DNA from: Microcoleus sp. FACHB-68 | GTDB lineage: Bacteria > Cyanobacteriota > Cyanobacteriia > Cyanobacteriales > Oscillatoriaceae | Direction of reading: 5' to 3' | DNA length: 64,000 bases | Assembly: GCF_014695715.1 (NCBI RefSeq) | Contig: NZ_JACJOT010000013.1 | Location: forward strand, 1-64,000 | In this document: piece after piece, positions 26,210 through 35,436 of the stretch | Layout of the letters: each line of letters opens with the position of its first letter | How positions within the stretch are numbered: position 1 is the stretch's first letter | Position numbers and translations under genes: made by a program | The notes under the pieces: model-generated | Databases searched by the model: none | What the model was told of the DNA's origin: nothing | The model's input: the letters and a program-made list of their open reading frames with translations, nothing else

Positions 26210-27136
26210 TTAGGTTTCAATACTTCTAACCGGCTGCGGCTCGATTCCGGGAACGCGGTGCCTTTCGGCGATATTTTCTGAGAGTCTAGATAGGGCGGAG
26301 TGCATCCCTTGCATTTGGTGCGGATCGATTTGGGCTTCGAGTTCTTTGGCAAGATTCTCAATCTGCACGCTCAAGTCGGCGAGGGCAGTTTTAATCGGTT
26401 CGGTGTCCGATTGCTGTTGCAGTTGCTTCACCTCCATGACGAGGCGCTTGATATAGGGCTTGACAATCTCCTGGTTCTTCAGCTCTAGCTGTTCCACTCG
26501 CTGCTGTAATTGAGCGATTTGAGCCGGCACTTCATCGGCTGGGGCGAGTTGAGATGTTGCGGTTGACAATTCTGCCTGCTGTGCCGGCTGCCTTACCATC
26601 TGCCGCAGGGACTCAATTTCCTCCGCCAGACTTTGACGAACTTCCGCGATATTTACATTCGTGCTGTCGCGTAACCGGACGATTGCTCTGCGAACAATTG
26701 CAAACTCTTGCTGAATCTGTGGATCTTGTAAAGACGCAGATGAGCGCTCAAGCCGTTGTTGTAGCTGAACCCACAGCGTACTTAGCCTGAGCATTGAGGC
26801 TTCGAGATCCCGAAGGCGTTCGGATGCCGGTGTACTTTGTGATGAGCTTCGCACCGATTGAATGTCGCCTCGCAGTTCGTGTTCTAAAAGCGAAATGGCT
26901 GCGCTCGTGCTTTGCTCAATTGCCTTTGTCTGTGCCAGAAATCGCTGCCGGTTAACCATATTCAGTGAGAGGGCGAGCGTCAGCGGGGCTGCAGCATATA
27001 CAACTTGTCCCGATACGGCGGCGACAATTGTTCCTACCCCGGAGGCAATTAGGGAGGCGTATTCTGCCAGCTCTAGCCGCTGACCCTGGTTCTGAGAGTT
27101 CCTCACAGCTTTGATTGATGGTTCTGTATTCCGCAT
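26210..27136 (-). CDS. Module-family protein C: N-terminal module plus coiled coil only
   Basis: 308 aa from ATG 27136, chosen over ATG 27154 because it gives MRNTEPSIKAV, matching MQKIEPSLQTV at the start of protein B. The shared module follows (LELAEYASLIASGVGTIVAA, then VVYAAAPLTLALSLNMVNRQ; about residues 18-67), then long charged coiled coil (for example IAQLQQRVEQLELKN). Near the end it has the B-like stretch EIVKPYIKRLVMEVKQLQ and about 60 further residues. First gene of the probable C - membrane protein - B unit. No catalytic motif. Confidence 0.8.
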   Translation of the reverse strand: MRNTEPSIKAVRNSQNQGQRLELAEYASLIASGVGTIVAAVSGQVVYAAAPLTLALSLNMVNRQRFLAQTKAIEQSTSAAISLLEHELRGDIQSVRSSSQSTPASERLRDLEASMLRLSTLWVQLQQRLERSSASLQDPQIQQEFAIVRRAIVRLRDSTNVNIAEVRQSLAEEIESLRQMVRQPAQQAELSTATSQLAPADEVPAQIAQLQQRVEQLELKNQEIVKPYIKRLVMEVKQLQQQSDTEPIKTALADLSVQIENLAKELEAQIDPHQMQGMHSALSRLSENIAERHRVPGIEPQPVRSIET

Positions 27137-27154
27137 GGCTGTAGTGTAGTTCAA

Positions 27155-27653
27155 GATTGCACCTCAAAATATCAGTTGTCTTCTATCCTTTATCCCTTAG
27201 CACAGGCGGGACAGCGCTTGTCCCTTCATCTGCCGACAGTCCTATTGCCCCTTTCCTCCCTCCTGTTTCCTAACTCTCCTTAGCCCCTCTCCCCTGTCCC
27301 GTAACTTGTGCCAATTTCCAAAGTGTCCACTCTCACCGACATCCGCTGGTGGCTGCTAAAAACTTGTCACCTCTGGCACACCCAGTTAAAAGTTTTTGAT
27401 GGGTAAGGCTTCGCACCTGTTTTTCAAAAAGGGTTGAACCTGATTTTCCTTCAGGTTTTTGAGCCGGCTAAAGGAGTGGCACAAAACTTGCATACCTGTC
27501 CCCTTGAATTTTTTACTTTATAGGCAGAAATAAAGGGCGTGAATCGTATTTTAGTAGCACCCGATGTTACTAAGTTCCTCAACCCTCTGACAGTGTTTTC
27601 CTGTCGTAGTTACCGTGAATCGTTAAAACAAAAAATGGGAGATAGCCTCAGCC
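27155..27653. other. Intergenic region, about 500 bp
   Basis: Divergent spacer between protein C and the 71-aa gene. It contains a hairpin GGGACA/TGTCCC (27208-27224), a pyrimidine-rich stretch (about 27240-27300) and the terminator-like hairpin listed at 27437. Promoters of both flanking genes should be here; I cannot place them. Confidence 0.4.
27437..27460 (+). terminator. Terminator-like hairpin
   Basis: AACCTGA (27437-27443) pairs with TCAGGTT (27451-27457), 7-nt loop, followed by T residues. No plus-strand gene is seen before it, so it may be a leader attenuator for the 27654 gene or incidental. Confidence 0.4.
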
Positions 27654-27869
27654 ATGTTACAAGACAGCAACCTGCACCTGATGGCCATGATTAACGATTT
27701 AGATGCGTTGATCTCGGAGATAGATAACAACCCGCGCCTGTCCTCTTGGGTTGTGCGTTTGGTACTCAAGTCGATTAAGGATAAAGCGAAGAAAGCGGCC
27801 ATCGAGACGACGAACCCACAAGCATATCTAGAGGATCTGCTGAAGAATCTCGACGCTTTTCCTTATTAA
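27654..27869 (+). CDS. Small conserved helical protein
   Basis: 71 aa, all-helical composition: MLQDSNLHLMAMINDLDALI, then a basic middle (LVLKSIKDKAKKAA) and AYLEDLLKNLDAFPY. Start ATG 27654 has GGGAGA about 14 bases before it. I do not recognise a family beyond small cyanobacterial hypotheticals. It lies between the two halves of the module-family cluster on the opposite strand. Confidence 0.65.
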   Translation: MLQDSNLHLMAMINDLDALISEIDNNPRLSSWVVRLVLKSIKDKAKKAAIETTNPQAYLEDLLKNLDAFPY

Positions 27870-28214
27870 TTCACCGGCAACCACACTTTCAGCCAAGGCA
27901 AGAGGGCTGCCGGCAACCAGCCAACGTGTCGGTGGTAAGTGTTTAACCGGGTGCCTTATCTTTGTCCCTAACTGTTTCCCGAAAGGGCCGTCTGCGGGTT
28001 AAAATTGCAATCCAGGCACTCAGTCTGCTAGATGTTAGTATAACTTCCGATTTGATACCATTTTGAATGATGTTTCTGTGATCTACCGTTGACCGAAGCC
28101 GGCAAGATTGGGTATTTTTTAGAGCCGGCAAGAAAATGTATAACATCTTTACCCACCGGCAGCAATCGTTGGGATTAGAGTCCCGGATGAGGGGATTAGA
28201 AAATTTTTGGGAAA
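27870..28214. other. Intergenic region, 345 bp
   Basis: Convergent spacer between the 71-aa gene and aguB. It is rich in GCCGGC-type sites and has a very small CCC-GAAA-GGG hairpin near 27975; no gene is seen. Confidence 0.4.
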
Positions 28215-29075
28215 TTAAGTGGTTCCGTCGGCAGTGGTGAGTGTGCTATAAAGTTCAGGCCGGCGATCACGGAATAAGCCGAATGAGGCGCGGCTTAGGG
28301 CAATTTCGGCTAGGTTAAATGTGGTGTAAATGATGCCTTCGTCTACCCGTCCGAGTTCTGCAACTTTGTCTCCCCGGTGGTTAGCGATAAAGGAATGACC
28401 ATAAAAAGTTTGTCCGCCTTCGCACCCGACACGGTTTGCTGCAACAACCGGCACAGTATTGGCGACGGCATGGCCGATCATAACTCGCTGCCAAGGATCT
28501 TTAGTATCTAGAGTTAAATCTTGGGGTTCAGTGCCAATGGCTGTGGGATAAAGTAAAAGTTCGGCTCCCATGAGTACCATTGAGCGAGCACACTCTGGAA
28601 ACCACTGATCCCAGCAAATTCCAACGCCAAGCCGGCCAAAACGAGTTGTCCAGACTCGAAAGCCGGTATTTCCAGGGCGGAAGTAAAATTTTTCTTCGTA
28701 GCCTGGGCCGTCGGGAATGTGGCTTTTGCGGTAAACTCCCAAGACTGAGCCACCGGCATCGATGATCGCCACACTGTTGTAGTAAGCAGGGCCGGTTTTT
28801 TCAAAAAATGACACCGGCACAACGACGTTTAATTCCTCAGCTAACTGCTGAAAGTGGGCAATCGTGGGATGTCCCTCTAGGGGATGGGCGTTGTTAAAGA
28901 ATTGCTCTCGTTCCTCTCGGCAAAAGTAATGTCCCTCAAACAGTTCCGGGGGCAAAATTATTTGGGCACCTTTGCCGGCTGCCTCCCGTACGAGATGACT
29001 GATGCGGGTGATGTTGGTGGATCTGTCTTCTGAGAAGGCTGTTTGGATGGCTGCAACGGTTGTATTTTGTGTCAT
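28215..29075 (-). CDS. aguB: N-carbamoylputrescine amidase
   Basis: 286 aa, the usual length for this nitrilase-superfamily enzyme. It hydrolyses N-carbamoylputrescine to putrescine, CO2 and ammonia, the last step of the arginine-agmatine route to polyamines. The Glu-Lys-Cys triad is visible: E44 in ILPPELFEG, K117 in GVYRKSHIPDGPGYEE and C154 in VGICWDQWFPE. The DGPGYEEKFYF segment is typical of this subgroup. Agmatine deiminase (aguA) is not in the window. The gene is alone between the two blocks of module-family genes. A CRP-like site lies 105 bp upstream of its start. Confidence 0.93.
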   Translation of the reverse strand: MTQNTTVAAIQTAFSEDRSTNITRISHLVREAAGKGAQIILPPELFEGHYFCREEREQFFNNAHPLEGHPTIAHFQQLAEELNVVVPVSFFEKTGPAYYNSVAIIDAGGSVLGVYRKSHIPDGPGYEEKFYFRPGNTGFRVWTTRFGRLGVGICWDQWFPECARSMVLMGAELLLYPTAIGTEPQDLTLDTKDPWQRVMIGHAVANTVPVVAANRVGCEGGQTFYGHSFIANHRGDKVAELGRVDEGIIYTTFNLAEIALSRASFGLFRDRRPELYSTLTTADGTT

Positions 29076-29180
29076 GTCAGTTTTTTTCGCGCTGAAGGCT
29101 GATACATCTATTCACGCTTGCCGGTGAGATGCCGGTGATAAAAAAAGTTCGATTCCCCATGCTTCATCCCTTCCCAAAGG

Positions 29181-29196
29181 TGTGATACACATCACT
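29181..29196. promoter_or_regulatory. CRP/SyCRP1-like binding site
   Basis: TGTGATACACATCACT matches the TGTGA-N6-TCACA consensus of cAMP receptor proteins except for the last base. It lies in the divergent spacer between aguB and the 73-aa gene, 105 bp and 142 bp from their starts. Cyanobacteria with SyCRP1-type regulators use this consensus. A single match of this length can occur by chance. Confidence 0.45.
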
Positions 29197-29338
29197 CAGA
29201 TAGAAAAAGTCTGTCACTTGGTTATTTTGTTTCTATCACGTGCTCGACCTTGAACTATCACAAACGATGAACGGGTTACATCACGCAAGACTTCAGAAAA
29301 AGGCGAGATATTAGATACATCGAGTTCAACCCATCATC

Positions 29339-29560
29339 ATGACCTCTCCCACAATCCTTCTTCCCTCCGCTATCTCTGATCTGTTCGCTGAAGTGACTAT
29401 CTCTGGTTCTATTACGCTTGCTGATCGTTATGGGTTGATGGCAGCGGTTTTGGATGAATCGCTTGATGAAGAGGAAAGATTTTCAATTGACCGGCTGTTG
29501 CATTCTGTGAGTCGGGGACGGGTGAAGATTGTGGATGAACTTTCCACTGTTATGGAATAA
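29339..29560 (+). CDS. Small conserved hypothetical protein
   Basis: 73 aa, acidic: MTSPTILLPSAISDLFAEVT, then LADRYGLMAAVLDESLDEEE and IDRLLHSVSRGRVKIVDELS. The segment around DEEERFSIDRLLHSVSRGRV resembles small cyanobacterial proteins often found near regulatory genes, but I cannot name a function. Start ATG 29339. It ends before a bidirectional terminator shared with the large convergent gene D. Confidence 0.65.
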   Translation: MTSPTILLPSAISDLFAEVTISGSITLADRYGLMAAVLDESLDEEERFSIDRLLHSVSRGRVKIVDELSTVME

Positions 29561-29688
29561 GTTGTTATTTTCTAGGGTTTTTGGTTGATGCTATGCGCCT
29601 TCGATGATGATGGGTGTTGAGAAGGTAGCAAGGGCGTTCTGTTCAGAAACAAAGTATTTGATTTTTTTAACTGCAGATAAACGCAGAT

Positions 29689-29725
29689 AAACGCAGATAA
29701 ATACGGATGATTTATCTGCGTTTTT
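29689..29725. terminator. Strong hairpin terminator between convergent genes
   Basis: AAACGCAGATAAA (29689-29701) pairs perfectly with TTTATCTGCGTTT (29711-29723), 9-nt loop, followed by T residues on the plus strand; on the minus strand the stem is also flanked by T (from the A-rich left side). The left arm is the last of three tandem CGCAGATAAA-like units starting at 29672. It can serve both the 73-aa gene and gene D. Confidence 0.8.
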
Positions 29726-29752
29726 GTTGGGATTTTGCAGTCTGTAGATTGG

Positions 29753-32700
29753 CTACGATTGCAGTTTTTTGAGGGTTTCTAGGGCTTGTTGGGCGCTGTC
29801 GGTGTCTCCTTTAGTGGAAAAGAGGTGGGCGGCGTTTTGTATATCTTCAATCGCTTTTGGCCGATCTCCGATTTCTGCACGGGCTAATCCTCGGTTATGA
29901 TAGGCACCGGCATGATCAAGATGGTGTGTCAGGGTGTGGTTAAAGTCTGCAATTGCACCGGCATAATCTCCGCCGGCAGCGAAGGCAATCCCTCGGTTGA
30001 AGTATGCAACGGCATCATCAGGATTAATCTGTAGTGCGTGATTGTAATCTTCAATGGCTGCCTGCCGATTTCCTAGCTCATAGTATGCTAATCCCCGGTT
30101 GTTGTGTGCAATTGCATCTCGTGGATTGAGTTGCAAGGCTTGGGTGTAATCTGCAACTGCGTTTTGATATTGTCCTAATAGCCGATACGCTTCACCGCGC
30201 TGGAAGTAGGAGTCTGCATCTTCAGGCAGCAGGCGAATTGCTTCGGTGAAGTCTGCAATTGCGCCGGCGTATTCTGCTATGTGAGATCGGGAAAAACCTC
30301 GGTTGAAGTAATAAGCGCCCTCGTTGGGATTAATCAGCAAGGCTTGGGTGTAATCCTCGATGGCGGCAGCGTGCTCTCCGAGATTTGAGCGGGCGACGCC
30401 TCGGTTGTTATAGACGTTGGCATTGTTGGCATCGAGTTCCAATGCTTGCGTGTAATCTTCAATTGCAGACGGGGCATCTCCGCTATCTAAGCGCTCAAAC
30501 CCGCGTTTTCGGTAAGCGTAGGCGTTGTTGGGGTTGAGAACCGGATCGTCAAAGCGGTCAATTAAACCTTGGATAATCCGGGGATCGGTGGTGAGTACGC
30601 CGACTTCGCGTTCGGGGAAACCGGCACCGGCGCTGAGGAAGTTGTGAGTGGTGAGCATAGCACTGGTGCTATCACTCACTAAGTAGTTTTCGTTGGTTCC
30701 CAGAACTTTTAACCGCAGTTGGCTGGGATATTTGCTCTGCAACTGTTCCAAGTCGTTGAGCGCGTCATACAAAGTATCGCTCTCGTCGTTGCTTTGCCAC
30801 TGCCGGTCTGTTTTTCGCGGAAACTCACCGCTATCAATATCTTTGAGGTTGCCCCAGCCAATATCTAGCCGGCCATTTCGCTCTAGAAATGCCTCAAATT
30901 TCCTCAGCAAGTCGCCATCGAGGCTGGATCGGCTCACCCAAGGGCAAACAACAATCAGTCGCTCTTGGGTGGTTTCTAGGGCTTCTTCCAACACGGCTCG
31001 AATCCCCGGACGGTCAAATACTAACTTGAATTCCCAAGTTTGTAGGGCTTTGAGCAGCTGGTTAATCTCACCCAACTGATTTTCCACGGCTTGAGTCACC
31101 AACAGTTGAATATTGGCAAGTTCGGTGGTTGCGCCGGCTAACCCGCTCTCGACATCTGGATTCAATCCAGACGCGACGGGTAATAGTGCCGACATACCTA
31201 GCGAGGGAAAATCTGAGGTAGGACGGTTAGAAACCGTCTCCAAATCTGTTTGCAGTCGGGTGATCGCTTCCTCTAAAGCGGCGATGTGCCCGGTTTCTAA
31301 GCGATCTAGGGCGGCGTGCAATCCGGAGATATCTCCTTGCAGGGAATCGACATCAACCGATTGGATCTCGGCAATGCGACTTTCCATCTGAGATTTCGCT
31401 TCCGCAACTGCTTCGGCAATCTTAGTTAAGATGCTTTCCACCTCAGTCAAATCGGCAGATCCAGTCGATGCCGGCTCAGAGGAGTAATTTTGCGTTTCTA
31501 CGTTGATGCGCCGATAAAGTTGGGTGAGGGATTCGCGCAACTCTTCTATCTGCTGCCTTTCGGGACGCTGGTTAAACTGCTCACTCAGGGCGTTGAGGGG
31601 TTCTTGCAGTTCCGCACTGATGCGCTCTTGAAGTTCTACGGGCAAGGTTTCAACTTGTTGTTGCAAGGATTGAACGTCTTGGCGCAATTGCTGCCAATCT
31701 GTATTCGCACCGGCTGTTTGTTGCCGCAGCTCACTGACTAACTTCTGGATGTCTCCCAGATGTTGCTGAACTTCGGCTTTTGTCGCCAAATGCTCTAGAG
31801 AGCTTTCTAGCTGCCCCAGAGCGCTTCTTAACTCCCCCAACTGCTGCTCTACCTCCACAGAGGCGGGTGCAGATTGTTGTTCGGCGAAGGCTGTTTGCAG
31901 ATAAGCGATTCTTTCCCAAGCCTCGGTGATGGCTCTTTCCAACTCGTCTATCTTCGCGGCAGATGGGCTGCTTTCTAGGCGTGTGGTGACGCCGGCAACC
32001 GATTCTAGCAAGCCGGCATACTGTTCTCTCAACTCCAAAAGGTTGCCCGGTACGGGTTCGAGATCAGCGAAATTGTGGATTTCTGCTTCTAGCTGGGCAA
32101 GCCGGTTTTCCATCCGGGCTTTTGCTTCTGCGACGGATTCGGCGATTTTGCCTAAAACTTCTTCAACGCCGGTGAAATCTACGGGTTCTGGCAGCGGTAA
32201 GTCATCGATACGCCGGTTGAGCGCATCAACGACTCCTCGGACTTCTTCTATTTCCAGTCGGCTGTCTACCGGCACAATTGCTGCTAAAGGCTGGTTGACT
32301 TGCGCTCTCAAGTTGTCCAGTTCGGCTTGAATTTCGGCGACAGTTTCCTCTAAGGCTGTGGTTGTTGCTGCTTGAGGGGCGGGATTTTGGATAGTGCGCT
32401 CTAATTCGGCTAAGGCACTCCTGAATTCCTCAATTTGCCCCTCAATGGCGGGGTTTACCGGCATGGGTTGCTCCACGCTCTCGGTTGGCAGGGTTTCGAT
32501 TCTTTGCACCAGTTGGGCTAAGGTTGTTTCTAAATTGTCTAACCTTGATGCCGGTGGCAAACTGTCGAGTCGTGCAATTAAACCGGCAATGGAGGCGAGT
32601 AAGCTGGCATACTCGTGTTGCAGCTGAGCAACATCTTGCCCCAGGGGGTTGATTTCTCGCGCTTCCAACTGGATGAGTCGGCTTTCTATTTGCGCTTTTG

Positions 32701-34945
32701 AGTCGGCAACAGATTGGGCGATTTTGGCTAGGACTTCTTCAATGCCGGCTAAATCTGCGGTTTGAGCAGATGCCGGTTGATCCACACGCCGGTTTAACTG
32801 GTTGAAGGATTCTCTGAGTTCGTCTAGCTGCTCGGAGATGCCGGCTGGCAATGTTACCCCAGTGCGTTGCCTGAGCTGCGATCTCAAGTCGTCTAATTCC
32901 AGTCGCATATCCTCTAGCGCATTGCTTAGGGGAGCGAGTGCTTCGCTGCCGGCTACATCTGCGGTTTCAGCAGATGTGTTAATACTGCCGGTTTCTACAC
33001 GCTGAGTTAGTTCGCTTAAAGATACCCTGAGTTCGTCTAACTGCTCGGAGATGCCGGCTGGCAATGTTACCCCAGTGCGTTGCCTGATCTGCGATCTCAA
33101 GTCGTCTAATTCCAGCCGCATATCCTCTAGCGCATTGCTCAGGGGGGCGATTGCTTCGCTGCCGGCTACATCTGCGGTTTCAGATGTGGTAGTGCTAACG
33201 GTTTCTACACGCTGAGTTAGTTCGCTTAAAGATGCTCGCAGTTCCTCTAACTGCTCGGAGATGCCGGCTGGTAATGTTACTCCGCTGCGCTGCCTGATCT
33301 GCGATCTCAAATCGTCTAATTCCAGCCGCATATCCTCTAGCGCATTGCTCAGGGGGGCGATTGCTTCGCTGCCGGCTACATCTGCGGTTTCAGCAGATGT
33401 GTTAATACTGCCGGTTTCTACACGCTGAGTTAGTTCGCTTAAAGATGCCCTGAGTTCGTCTAACTGCTCGGAGATGCCGGCTGGTAATGTTACCCCACTG
33501 CGCTGTTTGATTTGCGATCTCAAATCGTCTAATTCCAGCCGCATATCCTCTAGCGCATTGCTCAGGGGGGCGAGTGCTTCGCTGCCGGCTAATTCTGTGG
33601 TTTCACCAGATGTGTTAATGCTGCCGGTTTCTACACGCTTAGTTAGTTCGCTTAAAGATACCCTGAGTTCGTCTAACTGCTCGGAGATGCCGGTTGGCAG
33701 TGTTACCCCGCTACGCTGTCTGATCTGCGATCTCAAATCGTCTAATTCCAGTCGCATATCCTCTAGCGCATTGCTCAGGGGGGCGAGTGCTTCGCTGCCG
33801 GCTACATCTGCGGTTTCAGCAGATGTGTTAGTGCTAACGGTTTCTACACGCTGAGTTAGTTCGCTTAAAGATGCTCGCAGTTCCTCTAACTGCTGGGAGA
33901 TGTCGGCTGGCAATGTTACCCCACTGCGTTGCCTGATCTGCGATCTCAAATCGTCTAATTCCAGTCGCATATCCTCTACCGCATTGCTCAGTGGGGCGAG
34001 TGCTTCAATGCCGGCTAATTCTGTGGTTTCTGAGCTTAGCGCTGCGGTGGCGGTGAAATTTTCCTTTTCTAAATCAATCCGGCGCTCTAACCCTGCCAGC
34101 GCTCCTCTAATTTCTTCTAGCTGCTGTAGGGTAGTGGTTTGTAGTGTTTCGTTGGACTGCCGGTTGACTTGTTCGCTCAATGCGTCTAGCTGCGCCTGGA
34201 TGTCTGAGATTGCCCCAGCAGCGGGTGCTACGGCTTGCTCAAGCACCTGCATCGCTGCCACTAGGGAGTTAAAATCTTGCGCCGGCACCCGATTTTGGGC
34301 GTCTTGCTGGACTTGGGCTAAGGTTGTTCTTAACTGTTCAAGTTGTTGCTCTAGGAGCGAGTAAGCTTGTGCTGTTAGGACTTGCTCTTCTGTTGAGCTT
34401 TGAGCTTGCCGGTTTTGTAGGTTGGTTTGAAGTTGGGTGACTTCGTTTTCCAGTTGCGCGAGTTCTTCTGTGGTTCGGGCAAAGGCTTTTTCTAAACCTT
34501 CCACTCTTGATGCCGGTGGAAATTCTTCTAAACGGTTGCTCACGGTGGCAACGGCTTCAAGCAAGCTGGAATACTGGTTGTGAATGTGGGATATCTCTCC
34601 AGCCGCACTGCCTTCTGCTGTTTCCAGCCCTTCTAACCGGCGCATTTCTATCTGAAGCGCTTCTTTAACGCCTCTGAGTTCTTCATGAGTGGGCAATCTT
34701 CTGACTGAGGCGCGTAGCGATTCCACCTCGGTGGAAAGTTGCCGGTGAATTTGAGTCACGTCTCCGTTTGGGCTGGGCGGTGCCAGTTCCTCTAGCCGCC
34801 GCCGGTTTAGCAGGTTCAGTAACAGCGACGCAGACACCGGCGCTGCTGCGTACACCAGCTGCTGCGACAGCACTGCAACAGCCGATCCAGCGATTGAACC
34901 AGCAATGGTGATATATTCTGCAATCTCTAGCCAGCTGTTTTTCAT
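29753..34945 (-). CDS. Module-family protein D: module, very long coiled coil with 71-aa repeats, degenerate PLD-like domain, seven TPRs
   Basis: 1730 aa, one of the largest genes here. Residues 1-52 are the shared module (SWLEIAEYITIAGSIAGSAV, then LVYAAAPVSASLLLNLLNRR). About 55-1300 is almost continuous coiled coil, with five near-identical 71-aa repeats at 359-712 (core SNALEDMRLELDDLRSQI). About 1303-1467 is a PLD-like fold (RLIVVCPWVSRSSLDGDL) whose HKD motif is degenerate: TNENYLVSDSTSAMLTTHN has Asn where His and Lys are required. Residues about 1470-1720 are seven TPRs (NNRGVARSNLGEHAAAIEDY and relatives). A giant membrane-associated scaffold with a binding rather than hydrolytic PLD domain is the best reading (inference). 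Confidence 0.85.
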   Translation of the reverse strand: MKNSWLEIAEYITIAGSIAGSAVAVLSQQLVYAAAPVSASLLLNLLNRRRLEELAPPSPNGDVTQIHRQLSTEVESLRASVRRLPTHEELRGVKEALQIEMRRLEGLETAEGSAAGEISHIHNQYSSLLEAVATVSNRLEEFPPASRVEGLEKAFARTTEELAQLENEVTQLQTNLQNRQAQSSTEEQVLTAQAYSLLEQQLEQLRTTLAQVQQDAQNRVPAQDFNSLVAAMQVLEQAVAPAAGAISDIQAQLDALSEQVNRQSNETLQTTTLQQLEEIRGALAGLERRIDLEKENFTATAALSSETTELAGIEALAPLSNAVEDMRLELDDLRSQIRQRSGVTLPADISQQLEELRASLSELTQRVETVSTNTSAETADVAGSEALAPLSNALEDMRLELDDLRSQIRQRSGVTLPTGISEQLDELRVSLSELTKRVETGSINTSGETTELAGSEALAPLSNALEDMRLELDDLRSQIKQRSGVTLPAGISEQLDELRASLSELTQRVETGSINTSAETADVAGSEAIAPLSNALEDMRLELDDLRSQIRQRSGVTLPAGISEQLEELRASLSELTQRVETVSTTTSETADVAGSEAIAPLSNALEDMRLELDDLRSQIRQRTGVTLPAGISEQLDELRVSLSELTQRVETGSINTSAETADVAGSEALAPLSNALEDMRLELDDLRSQLRQRTGVTLPAGISEQLDELRESFNQLNRRVDQPASAQTADLAGIEEVLAKIAQSVADSKAQIESRLIQLEAREINPLGQDVAQLQHEYASLLASIAGLIARLDSLPPASRLDNLETTLAQLVQRIETLPTESVEQPMPVNPAIEGQIEEFRSALAELERTIQNPAPQAATTTALEETVAEIQAELDNLRAQVNQPLAAIVPVDSRLEIEEVRGVVDALNRRIDDLPLPEPVDFTGVEEVLGKIAESVAEAKARMENRLAQLEAEIHNFADLEPVPGNLLELREQYAGLLESVAGVTTRLESSPSAAKIDELERAITEAWERIAYLQTAFAEQQSAPASVEVEQQLGELRSALGQLESSLEHLATKAEVQQHLGDIQKLVSELRQQTAGANTDWQQLRQDVQSLQQQVETLPVELQERISAELQEPLNALSEQFNQRPERQQIEELRESLTQLYRRINVETQNYSSEPASTGSADLTEVESILTKIAEAVAEAKSQMESRIAEIQSVDVDSLQGDISGLHAALDRLETGHIAALEEAITRLQTDLETVSNRPTSDFPSLGMSALLPVASGLNPDVESGLAGATTELANIQLLVTQAVENQLGEINQLLKALQTWEFKLVFDRPGIRAVLEEALETTQERLIVVCPWVSRSSLDGDLLRKFEAFLERNGRLDIGWGNLKDIDSGEFPRKTDRQWQSNDESDTLYDALNDLEQLQSKYPSQLRLKVLGTNENYLVSDSTSAMLTTHNFLSAGAGFPEREVGVLTTDPRIIQGLIDRFDDPVLNPNNAYAYRKRGFERLDSGDAPSAIEDYTQALELDANNANVYNNRGVARSNLGEHAAAIEDYTQALLINPNEGAYYFNRGFSRSHIAEYAGAIADFTEAIRLLPEDADSYFQRGEAYRLLGQYQNAVADYTQALQLNPRDAIAHNNRGLAYYELGNRQAAIEDYNHALQINPDDAVAYFNRGIAFAAGGDYAGAIADFNHTLTHHLDHAGAYHNRGLARAEIGDRPKAIEDIQNAAHLFSTKGDTDSAQQALETLKKLQS
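32810..33871 (-). repeat. Five tandem 213-bp coding repeats in gene D
   Basis: Units of 71 codons (one of 70) start with SLSELTQRVE and end with ISEQLDELRA; a more diverged copy precedes them (33872 to about 34060). DNA identity between copies is high, with blocks such as CTACACGCTGAGTTAGTTCG returning about every 213 bp. This indicates recent tandem duplication, so copy number may vary between strains and short-read assemblies may collapse it. Confidence 0.9.
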
Positions 34946-35436
34946 AATTCACCTACTTCTAGAACCCCATCACATTTTGCCTGATAGTTGCCTTCTATTT
35001 TGCCTCAATCGCGCAGCCAAATCTTGCCGAGTTCATTTTGAGATTTTCTGAGGTCTTTTCCTGCATTTAACTTGCATTATGAATTTATAGCAGATTTTCG
35101 GATAATTCCCGTATATTCTTATACTCTAATTTACATATTTTTCAAAGTTTTATTTAAAATATCTCACTTAAGCTAATTAACGCTCTCATCAATAATTCTT
35201 TTAAATGTTAAACAATTAAAAACCGCTGAGATCCGGATGCCAAAAAGTAACGCGCTCCCTTGAAGAGTTATCACCCCCTACAGCCTAGTTCCCTAAAATC
35301 TGTGGTTTCCAACCATGTTACAGGATAGAAATGGCTAACGAAAAAATTGAGCGATTGTTCTAATTTGAGAATAATGCAAGATATTAAAGCTTTTTAACTT
35401 CCTCCCAAAGACTTAATTTTTGCTTTCGTAACCGGC
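34946..35436. other. Intergenic region, 491 bp
   Basis: AT-rich spacer between genes E and D. The D promoter should lie in it. I see no gene or hairpin with a T-tail; GCCGGC sites are absent from most of it. Confidence 0.4.

Noticed and set aside
33474-33854. Several 60-150-aa plus-strand frames opposite gene D
   Set aside because: They mirror the 213-bp repeats of gene D in the opposite strand, with Ser-rich low-complexity composition; shadows, not genes.
32810-33871. Regular spacing suggestive of a CRISPR array
   Set aside because: The periodic units are in-frame 213-bp coding repeats without variable spacers; no cas gene is present in the window.
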